Made by a program: the position numbers and the translations under genes. From positions 1-64,000 of the forward strand of contig JBMFWG010000002.1 in assembly GCA_049965515.1 (NCBI GenBank): 64,000 bases of DNA, read 5' to 3'. The notes under the pieces were generated by a model, which was not told the DNA's origin, did not search any database, and was given only the letters and a program-made list of their open reading frames with translations. Positions 9,559 through 19,663 of this stretch are shown here, one piece after another. Positions within the stretch are counted from its first letter, which is position 1. Every line of letters starts with the position of its first letter. Origin of the DNA: UBA4572 sp049965515. Its GTDB lineage: Bacteria > Nitrospirota > Leptospirillia > Leptospirillales > Leptospirillaceae.

Positions 9559-10637
9559 GCCGGTCCTTTCATGATGGAGGAGAGGGCCTCGAGAAAACGG
9601 CGGAGTTCGTCTTTCTCTCCGACCGTTACCCGAAGGCAGTTCTCGAGAAGCGGGTGGTCCGGGGACATGTCGCGGACGGCAATTCCGAAGGATCGGAGTC
9701 CGGCGTCGACCTCCCCCGAGGGCTTGGAGTCGATGCGGAAAAGGATGAAGTTGGCCTGGGAGGGAAAGGGACGGATCCCGGGGATACGGCACATCGCTGC
9801 GAAGAGAGTTTCCCGTCGGGAGGCGGTTCGTCGGGCCCGGGACTCCAGGGCCGGAAGGGCCTCCCGGCAGAGAAGGCCTCCGGCCGACTGGAGGAGGCCA
9901 TCGACATTGAAGGGGAGTCGGGCCTTGTCCAGTCGAAAGAGAATCTCCGGAGAGGCGGCAAGCCACCCCAGGCGGATCGCCGCCAGTCCCAGCTTCGAGA
10001 GCGATCGGAGAACCATCAGGTTGGGGAAGCGTTCCAGAAGGGAGAGGTAGCTTCTCTGGGCAAAGGGGGCATAGGCTTCGTCGATCAGCACTCCGCCCGG
10101 GGAGAGCCCGGCGATCCGTTCAATGTCCCTGGGGGCCAGAGCTTCTCCCGTCGGATTGTTGGGATGGGAGAGGACCACCAGGGCGGGAGTATGTTGACGG
10201 ATCCTCTCAATTAGCCGGTCGACCGGGAGAGAGAGGTCTCTCTCCAGGGGAACCGTCAGGACCGGTCGGCCGGTGAGCTGGGCCAGATTCCGGTACATAG
10301 GGAAGGAGGGCTCCATGAGGAGAATGGGACCGGAGACGGTGAGGAAGAGAATCTCAAGAAGCTCATCCGAACCTTTTCCCAGTAAAATATGATCCGGCTC
10401 CACCCGGAAGTGTTTCCCGAGGCTCTTTTTAAGCTCTCGTGATTCACTGTCGGGGTAGCGATTCAGGGAGAGGGTGGCAAAGGTTCGACCCATCCGTCTT
10501 AAAAATTGCGGAGAGAGGGGGGCCCAGGGTTCCAGTCGGTCCAGGCGGAGAAGGGGGGGAGAGATTTCTGTCAGGGTTCGGGGACGCCCTGTCTCCGTTA
10601 GATCCTCCCGAAGCCATTCTAGGGTGGCCGGACTCAT
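9555..10637 (-). CDS. hisC: Histidinol-phosphate aminotransferase
   Basis: A 360-residue fold-type I PLP aminotransferase (step 7). It has LNRYPDSESRELKKSL, ILLGKGSDELLEILF, the SHPNNPTGEAL loop and the PLP-lysine region VLRSLSKLGLAAIRLGW. The position between hisD and hisB fixes its assignment over other family aminotransferases. Stop and start overlap both neighbours by 4 nt. Confidence 0.95.
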   Translation of the reverse strand: MSPATLEWLREDLTETGRPRTLTEISPPLLRLDRLEPWAPLSPQFLRRMGRTFATLSLNRYPDSESRELKKSLGKHFRVEPDHILLGKGSDELLEILFLTVSGPILLMEPSFPMYRNLAQLTGRPVLTVPLERDLSLPVDRLIERIRQHTPALVVLSHPNNPTGEALAPRDIERIAGLSPGGVLIDEAYAPFAQRSYLSLLERFPNLMVLRSLSKLGLAAIRLGWLAASPEILFRLDKARLPFNVDGLLQSAGGLLCREALPALESRARRTASRRETLFAAMCRIPGIRPFPSQANFILFRIDSKPSGEVDAGLRSFGIAVRDMSPDHPLLENCLRVTVGEKDELRRFLEALSSIMKGPA

Positions 10638-11950
10638 GGGGTGGACCTCCGCCGCAGGGCCGCCGATCGAGCATGGCCTTCGAGTCCTTCGGCCCGGGCC
10701 AGGATCTCGGAAACCTCCAGGATCCTGTCGAGCTCCGGGATTGCCTCTTCTCCCCGAGGATCCCCCACGAGGCTTGTCCGCTTCAGGAAGGTCTCGATGC
10801 CGACAGGTGAGGCAAAGCGAGCTGTTCCGTTGGTGGGAAGGACATGGCTGGGGCCGTAGCAGTAGTCTCCGGCGGCTTCGGGAACGCCTGATCCCAAAAA
10901 GATGGCTCCGGCATTTTTTACCCGGGCGGCAAGGTCTCCGGGGGATTCCACACAGAGTTCGAGGTGTTCGGGGGCCAGAAGGTCCGCCACCCTGAGGGCC
11001 AAATCGAGAGAGTCGAGGACGAGAATTGCGCCAAAGCGCTCAAGAGAGTTGCGGGCGATGGGTTCCCTCGGAAGGGTGAGAAGCTGTTTTTCGATTTCCT
11101 CCGACACGGAGGCGGCCAGCTCCTGGGAATCTGTGAGAAGGACCGCCGAGGCCTGGGTGTCGTGTTCGGCCTGTGCCAGAAGGTCGGCCGCGATCCAGTC
11201 GGCCCGTGCTCCCCTGTCGGCGATGACGACGACCTCGGTGGGTCCGGCGATCATGTCGATGGCGATATTTCCGTAGAGCTGGCGTTTGGCCTCGGCCACG
11301 TATCGATTGCCCGGTCCCACGATGGCGTCGACCGCCGGAAGGGTCTCCGTTCCGAAAGCCAGTGCGGCGATGCCATGGACCCCCCCGACCGGGAAGATCC
11401 GGTCCACCGAGGCGACATGGCAGGCGGCGAGGACGATCGGGGTGATGCCCTTCGCTCCCGCCGGGGTCAGGACCGAGATCTCGCGGACTCCGGCCACCCG
11501 CGCCACCGTGGCGGTCATGAGAACCGTCGAAGGGTAGAGGGCGGTGCCTCCAGGGACATAGACGGCCACTCGGTCAAGCGGAGTCCATCGCATTCCCCCC
11601 CGGGGACCGGCCGGGAGATCCACCAGGGCCTTTCGGGCCATTTCATGGGTGGACCGGATGCGCTCTTCGGCATAGGCCAGGGCTTCCCTCAGGGGGGCGG
11701 GGAGATTTTTCCAGGCGGATTCGGCCTGGTCCCGGGAGAGTTCGAGGTCTTTCTCGTTGCCGGAAAACCCGTCCAACAGCCGGGCCCAGTCGAGGAGGGC
11801 CGCGTTTTTTCCGCTGCGGATGGAGGCGATGATTTCCGAGACACGCTCTCTTACCGACCGGGCCTCTTCATCCTTCCCCCGGGCCAGGACTGGGGCCAGG
11901 ATCTCCCGGGCATGGTCCAGATCCTTCACACGATTCACCATCATGGTCAT
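10634..11950 (-). CDS. hisD: Histidinol dehydrogenase
   Basis: A 438-residue zinc enzyme that oxidises histidinol to histidine with two NAD. Signatures include VAVYVPGGTALYPSTVLM, IVGPGNRYVAEAKRQLYG, the AEHDTQASA segment and the late DYCYGPSHVLPTNGTARF. The start at 11950 was chosen because AGGAGG lies about 6 nt upstream; the open frame continues 33 codons further upstream without a ribosome site. It lies 14 nt after hisG. Confidence 0.96.
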   Translation of the reverse strand: MTMMVNRVKDLDHAREILAPVLARGKDEEARSVRERVSEIIASIRSGKNAALLDWARLLDGFSGNEKDLELSRDQAESAWKNLPAPLREALAYAEERIRSTHEMARKALVDLPAGPRGGMRWTPLDRVAVYVPGGTALYPSTVLMTATVARVAGVREISVLTPAGAKGITPIVLAACHVASVDRIFPVGGVHGIAALAFGTETLPAVDAIVGPGNRYVAEAKRQLYGNIAIDMIAGPTEVVVIADRGARADWIAADLLAQAEHDTQASAVLLTDSQELAASVSEEIEKQLLTLPREPIARNSLERFGAILVLDSLDLALRVADLLAPEHLELCVESPGDLAARVKNAGAIFLGSGVPEAAGDYCYGPSHVLPTNGTARFASPVGIETFLKRTSLVGDPRGEEAIPELDRILEVSEILARAEGLEGHARSAALRRRSTP

Positions 11951-11964
11951 CGGGGGCCTCCTGT

Positions 11965-12624
11965 CTACCCTGAAATCACGGGAGCTTCGGGAACGTGGGG
12001 ACGAATTCTGTCGATGAGCGTCCGCACCGCGTCGTTTTTGGTGGCCCACGAGGAAGGGTTCACGATGAATCGGGCCGTGGAGGGGAGGATCTCCTCCTCG
12101 ATCTCCAGACGATTCTCCCGCAAGGTACGTCCGGTGGCCACCAGATCCACGATCCAGTCGGCGAGTCCCGTCCGCGGGGCGAGCTCGAGGGAGCCGTAAA
12201 GCTTGAGGATCGAGACCGGAATCCCCCGGGCCAGGAAGTGGGTTTCGGTGATCCGGGGATATTTTGTGGCGATCCGCAACGCCCGCTTTTCCTCCCCGAT
12301 GGGCCGGTTCTCTTCGGGGCGGGCGACGACGAGGCGGCAGTAACCGATGTTGAGGTTCAGCGGGGAGATCACCTCCCGGTTCTGCTCCTCGATCTGGTCC
12401 CGCCCCACCACTCCCGCATCGGCCCCTCCGAATTCGACATAGGGGAGGACGTCGGTTGAACGGACAAAGAGCAGGGAGAGGGAGCCGCAGTCGGAGCGTG
12501 AGGTCAGGGTCCGGGGGTTCTTTTTGTAATCGGCGAATCCATAGCCTCCCTTTTCAAGGAGGGAGAGGATGTCCTCGAACATCTTTCCCTTGGGAAGGGC
12601 CAGGACCAGGGGTTGGGCGCTTAT
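11965..12624 (-). CDS. hisG: ATP phosphoribosyltransferase, short form; apparent AUA start
   Basis: First enzyme of histidine synthesis. The first ATG (12582) would cut off the conserved N-terminal strand; reading upstream gives LVLALPKGKMFEDIL, the usual HisG beginning. The only start-like position with a ribosome site is ATA at 12624, 7 nt after a perfect AGGAGG and overlapping the murA stop as ATAA. From there the protein is 219 residues. GADAGVVGRDQ and the PRPP-binding LVATGRTLREN segment are present. The C-terminal regulatory domain is absent, so this is the short form that normally needs HisZ. The AUA may be real or a G-to-A error or mutation. Confidence 0.9.
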   Translation of the reverse strand: MSAQPLVLALPKGKMFEDILSLLEKGGYGFADYKKNPRTLTSRSDCGSLSLLFVRSTDVLPYVEFGGADAGVVGRDQIEEQNREVISPLNLNIGYCRLVVARPEENRPIGEEKRALRIATKYPRITETHFLARGIPVSILKLYGSLELAPRTGLADWIVDLVATGRTLRENRLEIEEEILPSTARFIVNPSSWATKNDAVRTLIDRIRPHVPEAPVISG

Positions 12625-13931
12625 GGGGAATCCTCCTGAATACGTTTGATCCGGGCCCCCAGGGCTTCGAGTTTCTTCTCGATAGCCTCATATCCCCGGT
12701 CGATGTGATAGACCCGTCTGACCTCCGTTTCGCCCTCGGCGATAAGTCCGGCCAGAACAAGACCCGCCGAGGCGCGGAGATCGGAGGCCATCACGGCGGC
12801 CCCTTCGAGGCGGCTTCCTCCCCGCACCATGGCCTGGGAGCCATGGATTTCGATGTTTGCCCCCATCCGGTTCATCTCCATGACGTGAGTGAAGCGGTTT
12901 TCGAAGACGGTCTCTATGACTGACGATGGTCCTTCCGCAATGGCCATAAGAGGAAGAATCTGAGCCTGCATGTCTGTTGGAAATCCCGGATAGGGAAGGG
13001 TCCGGAGAGAGAGGCCCCGGGGATGGCGGATGGCCCCGAGGGTGATCGATCCCGGATGGATGGCGACCTCGGCGCCCATCGCCTTCAAGACGTCGAGGAT
13101 GGAGGAGAGAGGGGAGGCTTCAACCTCCCGAATGGTGACTTCCTCCCCCAGGAGGGCAGCGGCCACCAGAAATGTTCCGGCTTCGATCCTGTCGAACATC
13201 ACGGAGTAGTGCACCGGATCGAGCCGCTCTACCCCGTCGATCCGGATGGTCGAGGTTCCAGCTCCAGTGATCAGGGCTCCCCGCGCCACGAGAAAGTTCG
13301 CAAGATCGATGATCTCGGGTTCCTCAGCCGCGTTTGTAATTGTCGTGGTGCCTTGGGCAAGGACCGCCGCCATCATGATATTTTCCGTCCCCGTGACCGT
13401 CGGATAGGGAAGCGAGATATCACAGCCCTCCAGTCCGTTGGTTTCGGCATCGATATAGCCGTGGTGGATGGTAATCCGGGCCCCCATGCGCTCGAAGGCC
13501 TTGAGGTGTATATCGATGGGCCGGGCTCCAATCAGGCATCCGCCCGGGAGAGAGACCCGGGCCTTTTTTCGCCGCGCCAGAAGCGGTCCCAAACAAAGGA
13601 CAGAGGCGCGCATCGTGCGCACGAGATCATAGGGCGCTTCGAAGGAAGTGGTGGCTCCTTCCGAGATCTCGAGGAGATCGGACCAGATGGGCTCGTTGTG
13701 GTCGAATCCTTTCGACTCTTTTAAGGGCTCCGGGCGGACGGAGATACGGAGTCCCAGTTGTTCGAGGAGCAGGAGCGTTGTCTTGACATCCCGCAGACAG
13801 GGAACGTTTTCGAGGGAGAAGGATCCGCCGAGAAGGGAGGAAAAGAGGATCGGAAGGGCGGCGTTTTTCGAGCCGGAAATCCTGACCGATCCGCGAAGGG
13901 GATGGCCTCCGACGATTCTGAATGCGTCCAA
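12621..13931 (-). CDS. murA: UDP-N-acetylglucosamine 1-carboxyvinyltransferase
   Basis: A 436-residue EPSP-synthase-fold enzyme catalysing the first committed step of peptidoglycan synthesis. It begins FRIVGGHPLRGSVRISGSKN, and the catalytic cysteine is retained in LPGGCLIGARPID, so a fosfomycin-sensitive active site is expected. The start is TTG at 13931. Its TAA stop overlaps the putative AUA start of hisG. MurA at the head of a his operon is a recurrent arrangement in several phyla. Confidence 0.96.
   Translation of the reverse strand: MDAFRIVGGHPLRGSVRISGSKNAALPILFSSLLGGSFSLENVPCLRDVKTTLLLLEQLGLRISVRPEPLKESKGFDHNEPIWSDLLEISEGATTSFEAPYDLVRTMRASVLCLGPLLARRKKARVSLPGGCLIGARPIDIHLKAFERMGARITIHHGYIDAETNGLEGCDISLPYPTVTGTENIMMAAVLAQGTTTITNAAEEPEIIDLANFLVARGALITGAGTSTIRIDGVERLDPVHYSVMFDRIEAGTFLVAAALLGEEVTIREVEASPLSSILDVLKAMGAEVAIHPGSITLGAIRHPRGLSLRTLPYPGFPTDMQAQILPLMAIAEGPSSVIETVFENRFTHVMEMNRMGANIEIHGSQAMVRGGSRLEGAAVMASDLRASAGLVLAGLIAEGETEVRRVYHIDRGYEAIEKKLEALGARIKRIQEDSP
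12632..12637 (-). promoter_or_regulatory. Shine-Dalgarno of hisG (decides the start)
   Basis: The minus strand reads AGGAGG, seven nucleotides before ATA at 12624. No ATG, GTG or TTG lies in frame at a usable distance, which is why the AUA start is proposed. Confidence 0.7.
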
Positions 13932-13940
13932 GGAGCGTCC

Positions 13941-14873
13941 TTATCCTGTCCAGAAGACTATCCGGTGGCGTCCCGAGATGTCCCTGATGATTGTGGGAAG
14001 CGGCGTCGTGTCCCCTGTCTTGCCGGTCATGTCTGAAAAAAGGGCGGAATCACCCATGTCGTCACCGATTTCAAGGGCAATCAGCCCCTCTTTACGAAGC
14101 AGGCGAAAGGCCCGGGGGAGAATCTTCCGGTAAGGGTCGAGGCCATCCGCTCCCCCATCGAGGGCGCTGAGGGGCTCATAGATCCGAACCTCCGGCTCGA
14201 GCTTTGGAATCTTGTCCGTGGGGATGTAGGGAGGATTGGAGAGGATGCAGTCGAAGACCGGATGCTCCCCGAACATTTCTTCCCAGTCTCCCCGGACAAC
14301 GGCCAGACGGTCGTCAAGGCGATGGCGTCGCCTGTTTTCAAGAAGCGTGGCCAGAGCCAGAGGCTCCCGCTCCACTGCCACGGCCTGGGCATCCGGGCGC
14401 TCGAGAAGGAAGGAAAGGGCGATGACCCCGCTTCCCGCTCCCAGGTCGAGGATTCGAAGAGGGTCCCTTCCCTTGAAGGCGGTAGTATGCTGAAGGGCCA
14501 GTTCGACCAGCTGTTCTGTCTCAGGCCGGGGGACCAGAACTCCCGGAGAAAGAAAAAAGGAATGCCCATAAAAGGTAATCTCCCCCGTGATCAGATGATG
14601 GGGTTCCCTGGCCGCCCGTCGTTTGATCCAATCCTTATAACGGGGGACCAGCTCCTCTTCGAGGCGCTCCCTCGAGCGGGTCCAGGGAGCCGTCTGGGAA
14701 GACAGAAGGGCGGACATCAGAAGTCGCGCCTCTCGCTCCGGGTCCTCAAGGGCGCTGAGCTTGGTCCGTCCCCAGCGAAGCCACGCCTCGATGGTCGCAT
14801 CGGCGGACGGCGGAAGCTCAGGAGATATTCTTGATCTCCTCGGCCCGGTCATGGGCCCTGAGTGCATCGACAA
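13941..14873 (-). CDS. prmC: Release factor N5-glutamine methyltransferase
   Basis: A 310-residue SAM enzyme that methylates the GGQ glutamine of release factors. The SAM motif ILDLGAGSGVIALSF and the substrate-binding CILSNPPYIPTDKI are clear. The start lies inside prfA (overlap about 55 nt, or 35 nt if the internal ATG at 14852 is used). Placement directly after its substrate gene prfA supports the call. Confidence 0.95.
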   Translation of the reverse strand: MSMHSGPMTGPRRSRISPELPPSADATIEAWLRWGRTKLSALEDPEREARLLMSALLSSQTAPWTRSRERLEEELVPRYKDWIKRRAAREPHHLITGEITFYGHSFFLSPGVLVPRPETEQLVELALQHTTAFKGRDPLRILDLGAGSGVIALSFLLERPDAQAVAVEREPLALATLLENRRRHRLDDRLAVVRGDWEEMFGEHPVFDCILSNPPYIPTDKIPKLEPEVRIYEPLSALDGGADGLDPYRKILPRAFRLLRKEGLIALEIGDDMGDSALFSDMTGKTGDTTPLPTIIRDISGRHRIVFWTG

Positions 14874-15906
14874 GCGGTTCGAGCTCCCCCTCCAATACCC
14901 GGTCGAGCTGGTAGAGCGTCAGTCCGATCCGGTGGTCCGTCACCCGGTTCTGGGGAAAGTTGTAGGTCCGGATACGTTCCGAGCGATCTCCCGATCCCAC
15001 AAGGGTTTTTCGGTGGGTGGCGATCTCCTGGTTTTGTCGGGAGATCTCCTGTTCGAGGAGGCGCGACCGAAGAACCGACATGGCCTTCGTCCGGTTCTTG
15101 AGCTGGGAGCGCTCGTCCTGGCAGCTGACGACGATTCCTGAAGGAATATGGGTGATGCGGACGGCGGAGTAGGTGGTATTCACGCTCTGTCCTCCGGCTC
15201 CCGAGGAGCAAAAGGTGTCGATCCGCAGGTCCTTCTGTTCAATATCCACCTCGACCTCGCTGGCTTCGGGAAGGATGGCCACGGTTACGGTGGAGGTGTG
15301 AATCCGGCCTCCTGCCTCCGTCACTGGAACCCGCTGGACCCGGTGGACACCGCTTTCATATTTGAGGCGGCTGAAGGCGTTGCGACCCTGAACATAGATG
15401 ATGAACTCCCTGGATCCCCCGATGTCGGTGTCGTTGGATTCCATCACCTCGGCCCGAAAGCCCTGGCGCTCCACAAAGCGCAGGTACATCCGTCCAAGCT
15501 CGGCTGCAAAAAGGGCGGCTTCCTCTCCTCCGGCCCCGGCACGGATCTCGATGAAGAGATTTCGTTCATCCCGCTGGTCCTTGGGCAAGATGGCGTCGAC
15601 AAGACGAAGCTCCGTTCCTTCGAGGATCTCCCGAAGCCTCCGGTCCTCTCCCGACACGAGCTCGGCCATTTGGGGATCGTCCCGGATCAGGTCAAGTTCC
15701 TCCTGTTCCTTTCGGAGTCGCTTCCACTGGTCATAAAGTTCGACCACAGGGGCGAGCTCCGCCTGGTCCATGGCCAACTTCCGGTACATGTCCGGAGATC
15801 GGGCGATCTCCGGACTCGCCATCTTCCCGGAGAGTTCGTCGAAGCGGTCGCGCATCGACTGGAGCCTCGGAATAATCTTCTCGAGAATGCCGGGTGTGAC
15901 ATCCAT
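14818..15906 (-). CDS. prfA: Peptide chain release factor 1
   Basis: A 362-residue class I release factor recognising UAA and UAG. It has an N-terminal helical domain, FIEIRAGAGGEEAALFA, and the peptidyl-hydrolysis loop SSGAGGQSVNTTYSAVRITH with the methylated GGQ. It ends with the family sequence near NFPQNRVTDHRIG. The ATG is 12 nt from the rpmE stop. Confidence 0.97.
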   Translation of the reverse strand: MDVTPGILEKIIPRLQSMRDRFDELSGKMASPEIARSPDMYRKLAMDQAELAPVVELYDQWKRLRKEQEELDLIRDDPQMAELVSGEDRRLREILEGTELRLVDAILPKDQRDERNLFIEIRAGAGGEEAALFAAELGRMYLRFVERQGFRAEVMESNDTDIGGSREFIIYVQGRNAFSRLKYESGVHRVQRVPVTEAGGRIHTSTVTVAILPEASEVEVDIEQKDLRIDTFCSSGAGGQSVNTTYSAVRITHIPSGIVVSCQDERSQLKNRTKAMSVLRSRLLEQEISRQNQEIATHRKTLVGSGDRSERIRTYNFPQNRVTDHRIGLTLYQLDRVLEGELEPLVDALRAHDRAEEIKNIS

Positions 15907-15918
15907 GGGGAAGGATCC

Positions 15919-16134
15919 TTAGCCTTTTTTCGCGTCCTCTTTGCGGTACTTCTTCATGAAGCGCTCCACGCGGCCTTCCGTGTCGATGATCTTCTGGGTG
16001 CCGGTGAAGAAGGGGTGGCACATGTTGCAGATGTCGAGGTGAAGGTTCCCGACGGTGGTCCGGGTTTCAAAGACATTTCCGCAGGCGCAGTTGACCGTTG
16101 CGGCGTTGTAGCTTGGATGAATTCCTTTTTTCAT
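15919..16134 (-). CDS. rpmE: 50S ribosomal protein L31 (zinc-binding type)
   Basis: A 71-residue protein starting MKKGIHPSYNAATVNCACGN, with the second metal pair in LDICNMCHPFFTG and a basic tail. The four cysteines mark the C+ zinc-containing paralogue, a known zinc store in bacteria. It lies between rho and prfA, a common gene order. Confidence 0.96.
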   Translation of the reverse strand: MKKGIHPSYNAATVNCACGNVFETRTTVGNLHLDICNMCHPFFTGTQKIIDTEGRVERFMKKYRKEDAKKG

Positions 16135-16186
16135 GAGACAGTCTCCTTAAGGTGAAGCATGGATGGAAATGATTCCAGAGCGGATT

Positions 16187-17458
<1,272 letters not shown>

Positions 17459-17905
17459 CTTTCTGGAACTCCTTCGTCGACTTTGGGAAGGCGTGTCTCG
17501 TTTGGCAGGTTGGGTGCGTCTGCGTTCTTCATCGGAGCCCGATGGCCGGAAAGTTTTCAGAGGTTCCGGCCTGGCCGCCGGGTCTCCGTGAAGTCAACAT
17601 CGCATCTTTCACTTGGGTCGAATCCGCTTCATTTCGTGGACGGGGCCTAAGGACGGGGTCAAAGTTCATCCGTCCGCTCTCAAATCAGCACCGGTGTCAT
17701 CCTGGGGGAGGCAACATTGTCAGGTCTTTTCCAAGAACTTTCCGGTAGGAATGGGTGTGTGGATGCCGATGAAGGTTCTCTTGGATGGGCGATCGATGTG
17801 CGTCCCTTTGCCGGAAGGCTTTCTCCGTACCGTAAAGGATTGTCAGGGGGCACATTCACGCAACGGGATGCCTAGGACCACCTCAAAGACTGAGACTAAA
17901 AAGAT
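17459..17905 (-). other. Long rho leader, no gene seen
   Basis: About 450 nt between the rho promoter and the rho ATG. Open frames here lack ribosome sites and recognisable products. No known riboswitch consensus was recognised. It is probably an untranslated leader for rho autoregulation (inference). Confidence 0.45.
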
Positions 17906-17933
17906 TAAATATGACTTCCTCACATTTTGTCAA
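17906..17933 (-). promoter_or_regulatory. Sigma-70 promoter of rho
   Basis: On the minus strand TTGACA (17933-17928), a 16-bp spacer, then TATTTA (17911-17906), in an AT-rich stretch just downstream of the cytochrome gene terminator. Confidence 0.6.
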
Positions 17934-17959
17934 GTGATTTTGGGGGAGCAAACGAAGAA

Positions 17960-17990
17960 CAGGGAGGGAAATCCCCTCCCTGACTTTTTT
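17960..17990. terminator. Rho-independent terminator after the cytochrome c gene
   Basis: Perfect 8-bp stem CAGGGAGG/CCTCCCTG with a 7-nt loop. The cytochrome gene stop (18000) lies just beyond it. On the plus side the stem is followed by TTTTTT, on the minus side by a T-rich TTCTTCGTTT, so it may act in both directions and insulates rho from the cytochrome gene. Confidence 0.75.
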
Positions 17991-17999
17991 GAAAGGATC

Positions 18000-18554
18000 T
18001 TACTTGGCTGCGGTGTTGAGGAACTCAGGCTTGATGTTGCCAGCGGCCTCTTCCTTCACGGGCTGCTTGCTGACCCAATCGGCCGAGCCTTCGACGCAGG
18101 ACATATCGCCGCCGCATCCGAGGCTTCTTTCGTAGATCACGGCTTCCCATGCCTGCTTCTCGGTGATCTGACCGGCGGTCACGAAGCCAACCATGGCCGG
18201 CTGAAGAGGGGAACCATTGGCAACGACCCAGTACATCTCGCCAGCGGTCCGGGCCTGCTCAAATTTGGCGTTGGTGAAGTTGCGGGGAGCGGGATCCATT
18301 CCGGCAGCGCCAGGACCGTTTCCGTCACCGGCGGCACCATGGCAGGTGTAGCAGGTTCCGGCACCGTTGAACACGTCCTTGCCCTTGGCAATCATGTCCT
18401 GGGTCACGGCGAAGGGGGGCTTCATCGCCTTTGCCGCTGCGAGCTGGTCGGCAGGAACCCGGGGCTTCAGGATGTCGAGCTCGCCGGCGTTGGCGCTCAT
18501 CGCGGAGAAACCGATGGCGGCCACACCGAGAACTGCCATTTTCCATGTTTTCAT
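18000..18554 (-). CDS. Periplasmic c-type cytochrome
   Basis: A 184-residue protein with a Sec signal peptide (hydrophobic about 6-20, cleavage expected after SANA). One haem c site lies at CYTCH (68-72), with a candidate distal Met in PLQPAMVGF (121). A second cysteine pair (C147, C153) may form a disulphide. The N-terminal DQLAAAKAMKPPF and glycine-rich loop after the haem resemble class I cytochromes c. It has its own strong promoter and terminator. A role in periplasmic electron transfer, perhaps iron oxidation, is inferred from the likely host. Confidence 0.9.
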   Translation of the reverse strand: MKTWKMAVLGVAAIGFSAMSANAGELDILKPRVPADQLAAAKAMKPPFAVTQDMIAKGKDVFNGAGTCYTCHGAAGDGNGPGAAGMDPAPRNFTNAKFEQARTAGEMYWVVANGSPLQPAMVGFVTAGQITEKQAWEAVIYERSLGCGGDMSCVEGSADWVSKQPVKEEAAGNIKPEFLNTAAK

Positions 18555-18702
18555 AAGACGGACCCTCCGTAGAGTTGATCAAAATTAATCGCATCGCAAA
18601 GGGACGGAGTCAGTTAAGATTCCATTCTCGAACAATGATTCGGAAGGACGCCATGGATGACTTCCGGGGTTTTTGCGATGATTTCTTGGAGAAACACCGC
18701 TC

Positions 18703-18731
18703 ATTACATCATCCCATCAAGGTATTGTCAA
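18703..18731 (-). promoter_or_regulatory. Strong sigma-70 promoter of the cytochrome c gene
   Basis: On the minus strand TTGACA (18731-18726), a 17-bp spacer, then TGTAAT (18708-18703). The leader to the ATG is about 145 nt and the gene is preceded by GGAGGG. Near-consensus boxes suggest high expression. Confidence 0.75.
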
Positions 18732-18746
18732 GGGTACTGGGTGAAA

Positions 18747-18772
18747 TCGATTGTCGATTTTTTCTCGATTGT
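18747..18772. repeat. Short direct repeats upstream of the cytochrome promoter
   Basis: TCGATT occurs three times (18747, 18754, 18765), twice extended to CGATTGT 18 bp apart. They lie just upstream of the -35 box of the cytochrome promoter, where an activator would bind. They may equally be chance in an AT-rich stretch. Confidence 0.35.
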
Positions 18773-18835
18773 GGCGGCTCTCGACAGAAATTCAGCGGGA
18801 TTGCCCTTTGAACCGGAGTTCTGTAAGATCCCCTC

Positions 18836-19663
18836 ATGCCATTTCTTCCGGGGGAGCCCCTTATCCTTTATATGCCGAATGGGCGGACGATTTCGGTGTC
18901 ATCACTTGTCCGCGGCAAGAAGACCCACGTCGACGGTGTCCCCCTGCCCCATGACCTTCTGATGGAAAAGGCCTCCGAAGGGATCCCCTTTCTCCTCGAA
19001 CGCGGAGGGTGGGTCCTCCCTTTTCGCCCGACCCATGCCGAATCTCTCTCCCATCTGAAGCGCCGAACCCAGATCATTTATCCTAAAGACCAGGGGTTGA
19101 TCCTTCTTTGGGCCGACATTCATCCCGGCCACAGGGTGCTCGAGTCGGGGGTGGGAAGCGGAGCGCTGACAGTGTCGCTCCTCCGGATGGTTCGTCCCGG
19201 CGGATCGCTCCTCTCTGTCGAAAGGCGCTCCGAGCATGCCGATGAGGCCCGAGCGAATATTCGAACCCTGGATCCCGCCGGAGTGGCGGACCATACGATT
19301 GTGATCGGAGACATGTATGAATCCGACCTTCTTCTAGGGGAGGCCACCGGATTTGACCGGATCATTCTGGACCTTCCCGAGCCGTGGAAGGCTCTGGATA
19401 ATGTGAAACGTCTCCTGCGTCCGGGAGGGATTCTTCTCACCTACGTTCCCACGCCTCTCCAGGTCCACACCCTTTCCCTGGCACTCCAGGAAACGAAGAA
19501 CTTCCACCTTGTCCGGACGGTGGAGTCCATTGTGCGGGATTGGGAATTCGGCCCCCAGAGCGTCCGACCCGCCCACCGGATCATTGGCCATACAGGCTTT
19601 ATTACGACCGCCCGCTTTTCTCCGGAACCCCTTCCCTACATTCCCTTCGAAGCTCCTTTTTAA
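18836..19663 (+). CDS. tRNA (adenine-N1)-methyltransferase, TrmI-like
   Basis: A 275-residue SAM methyltransferase. An N-terminal small beta domain is followed by the Rossmann domain: VLESGVGSGALTVSLLRM (motif I), SVERRSEHADEA, and FDRIILDLPEPWKAL (motif IV). This matches bacterial and archaeal TrmI, which makes m1A58 in the T loop of tRNA. It converges on the nitrilase-family gene with a 4-nt overlap at the stops. Confidence 0.88.
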   Translation: MPFLPGEPLILYMPNGRTISVSSLVRGKKTHVDGVPLPHDLLMEKASEGIPFLLERGGWVLPFRPTHAESLSHLKRRTQIIYPKDQGLILLWADIHPGHRVLESGVGSGALTVSLLRMVRPGGSLLSVERRSEHADEARANIRTLDPAGVADHTIVIGDMYESDLLLGEATGFDRIILDLPEPWKALDNVKRLLRPGGILLTYVPTPLQVHTLSLALQETKNFHLVRTVESIVRDWEFGPQSVRPAHRIIGHTGFITTARFSPEPLPYIPFEAPF

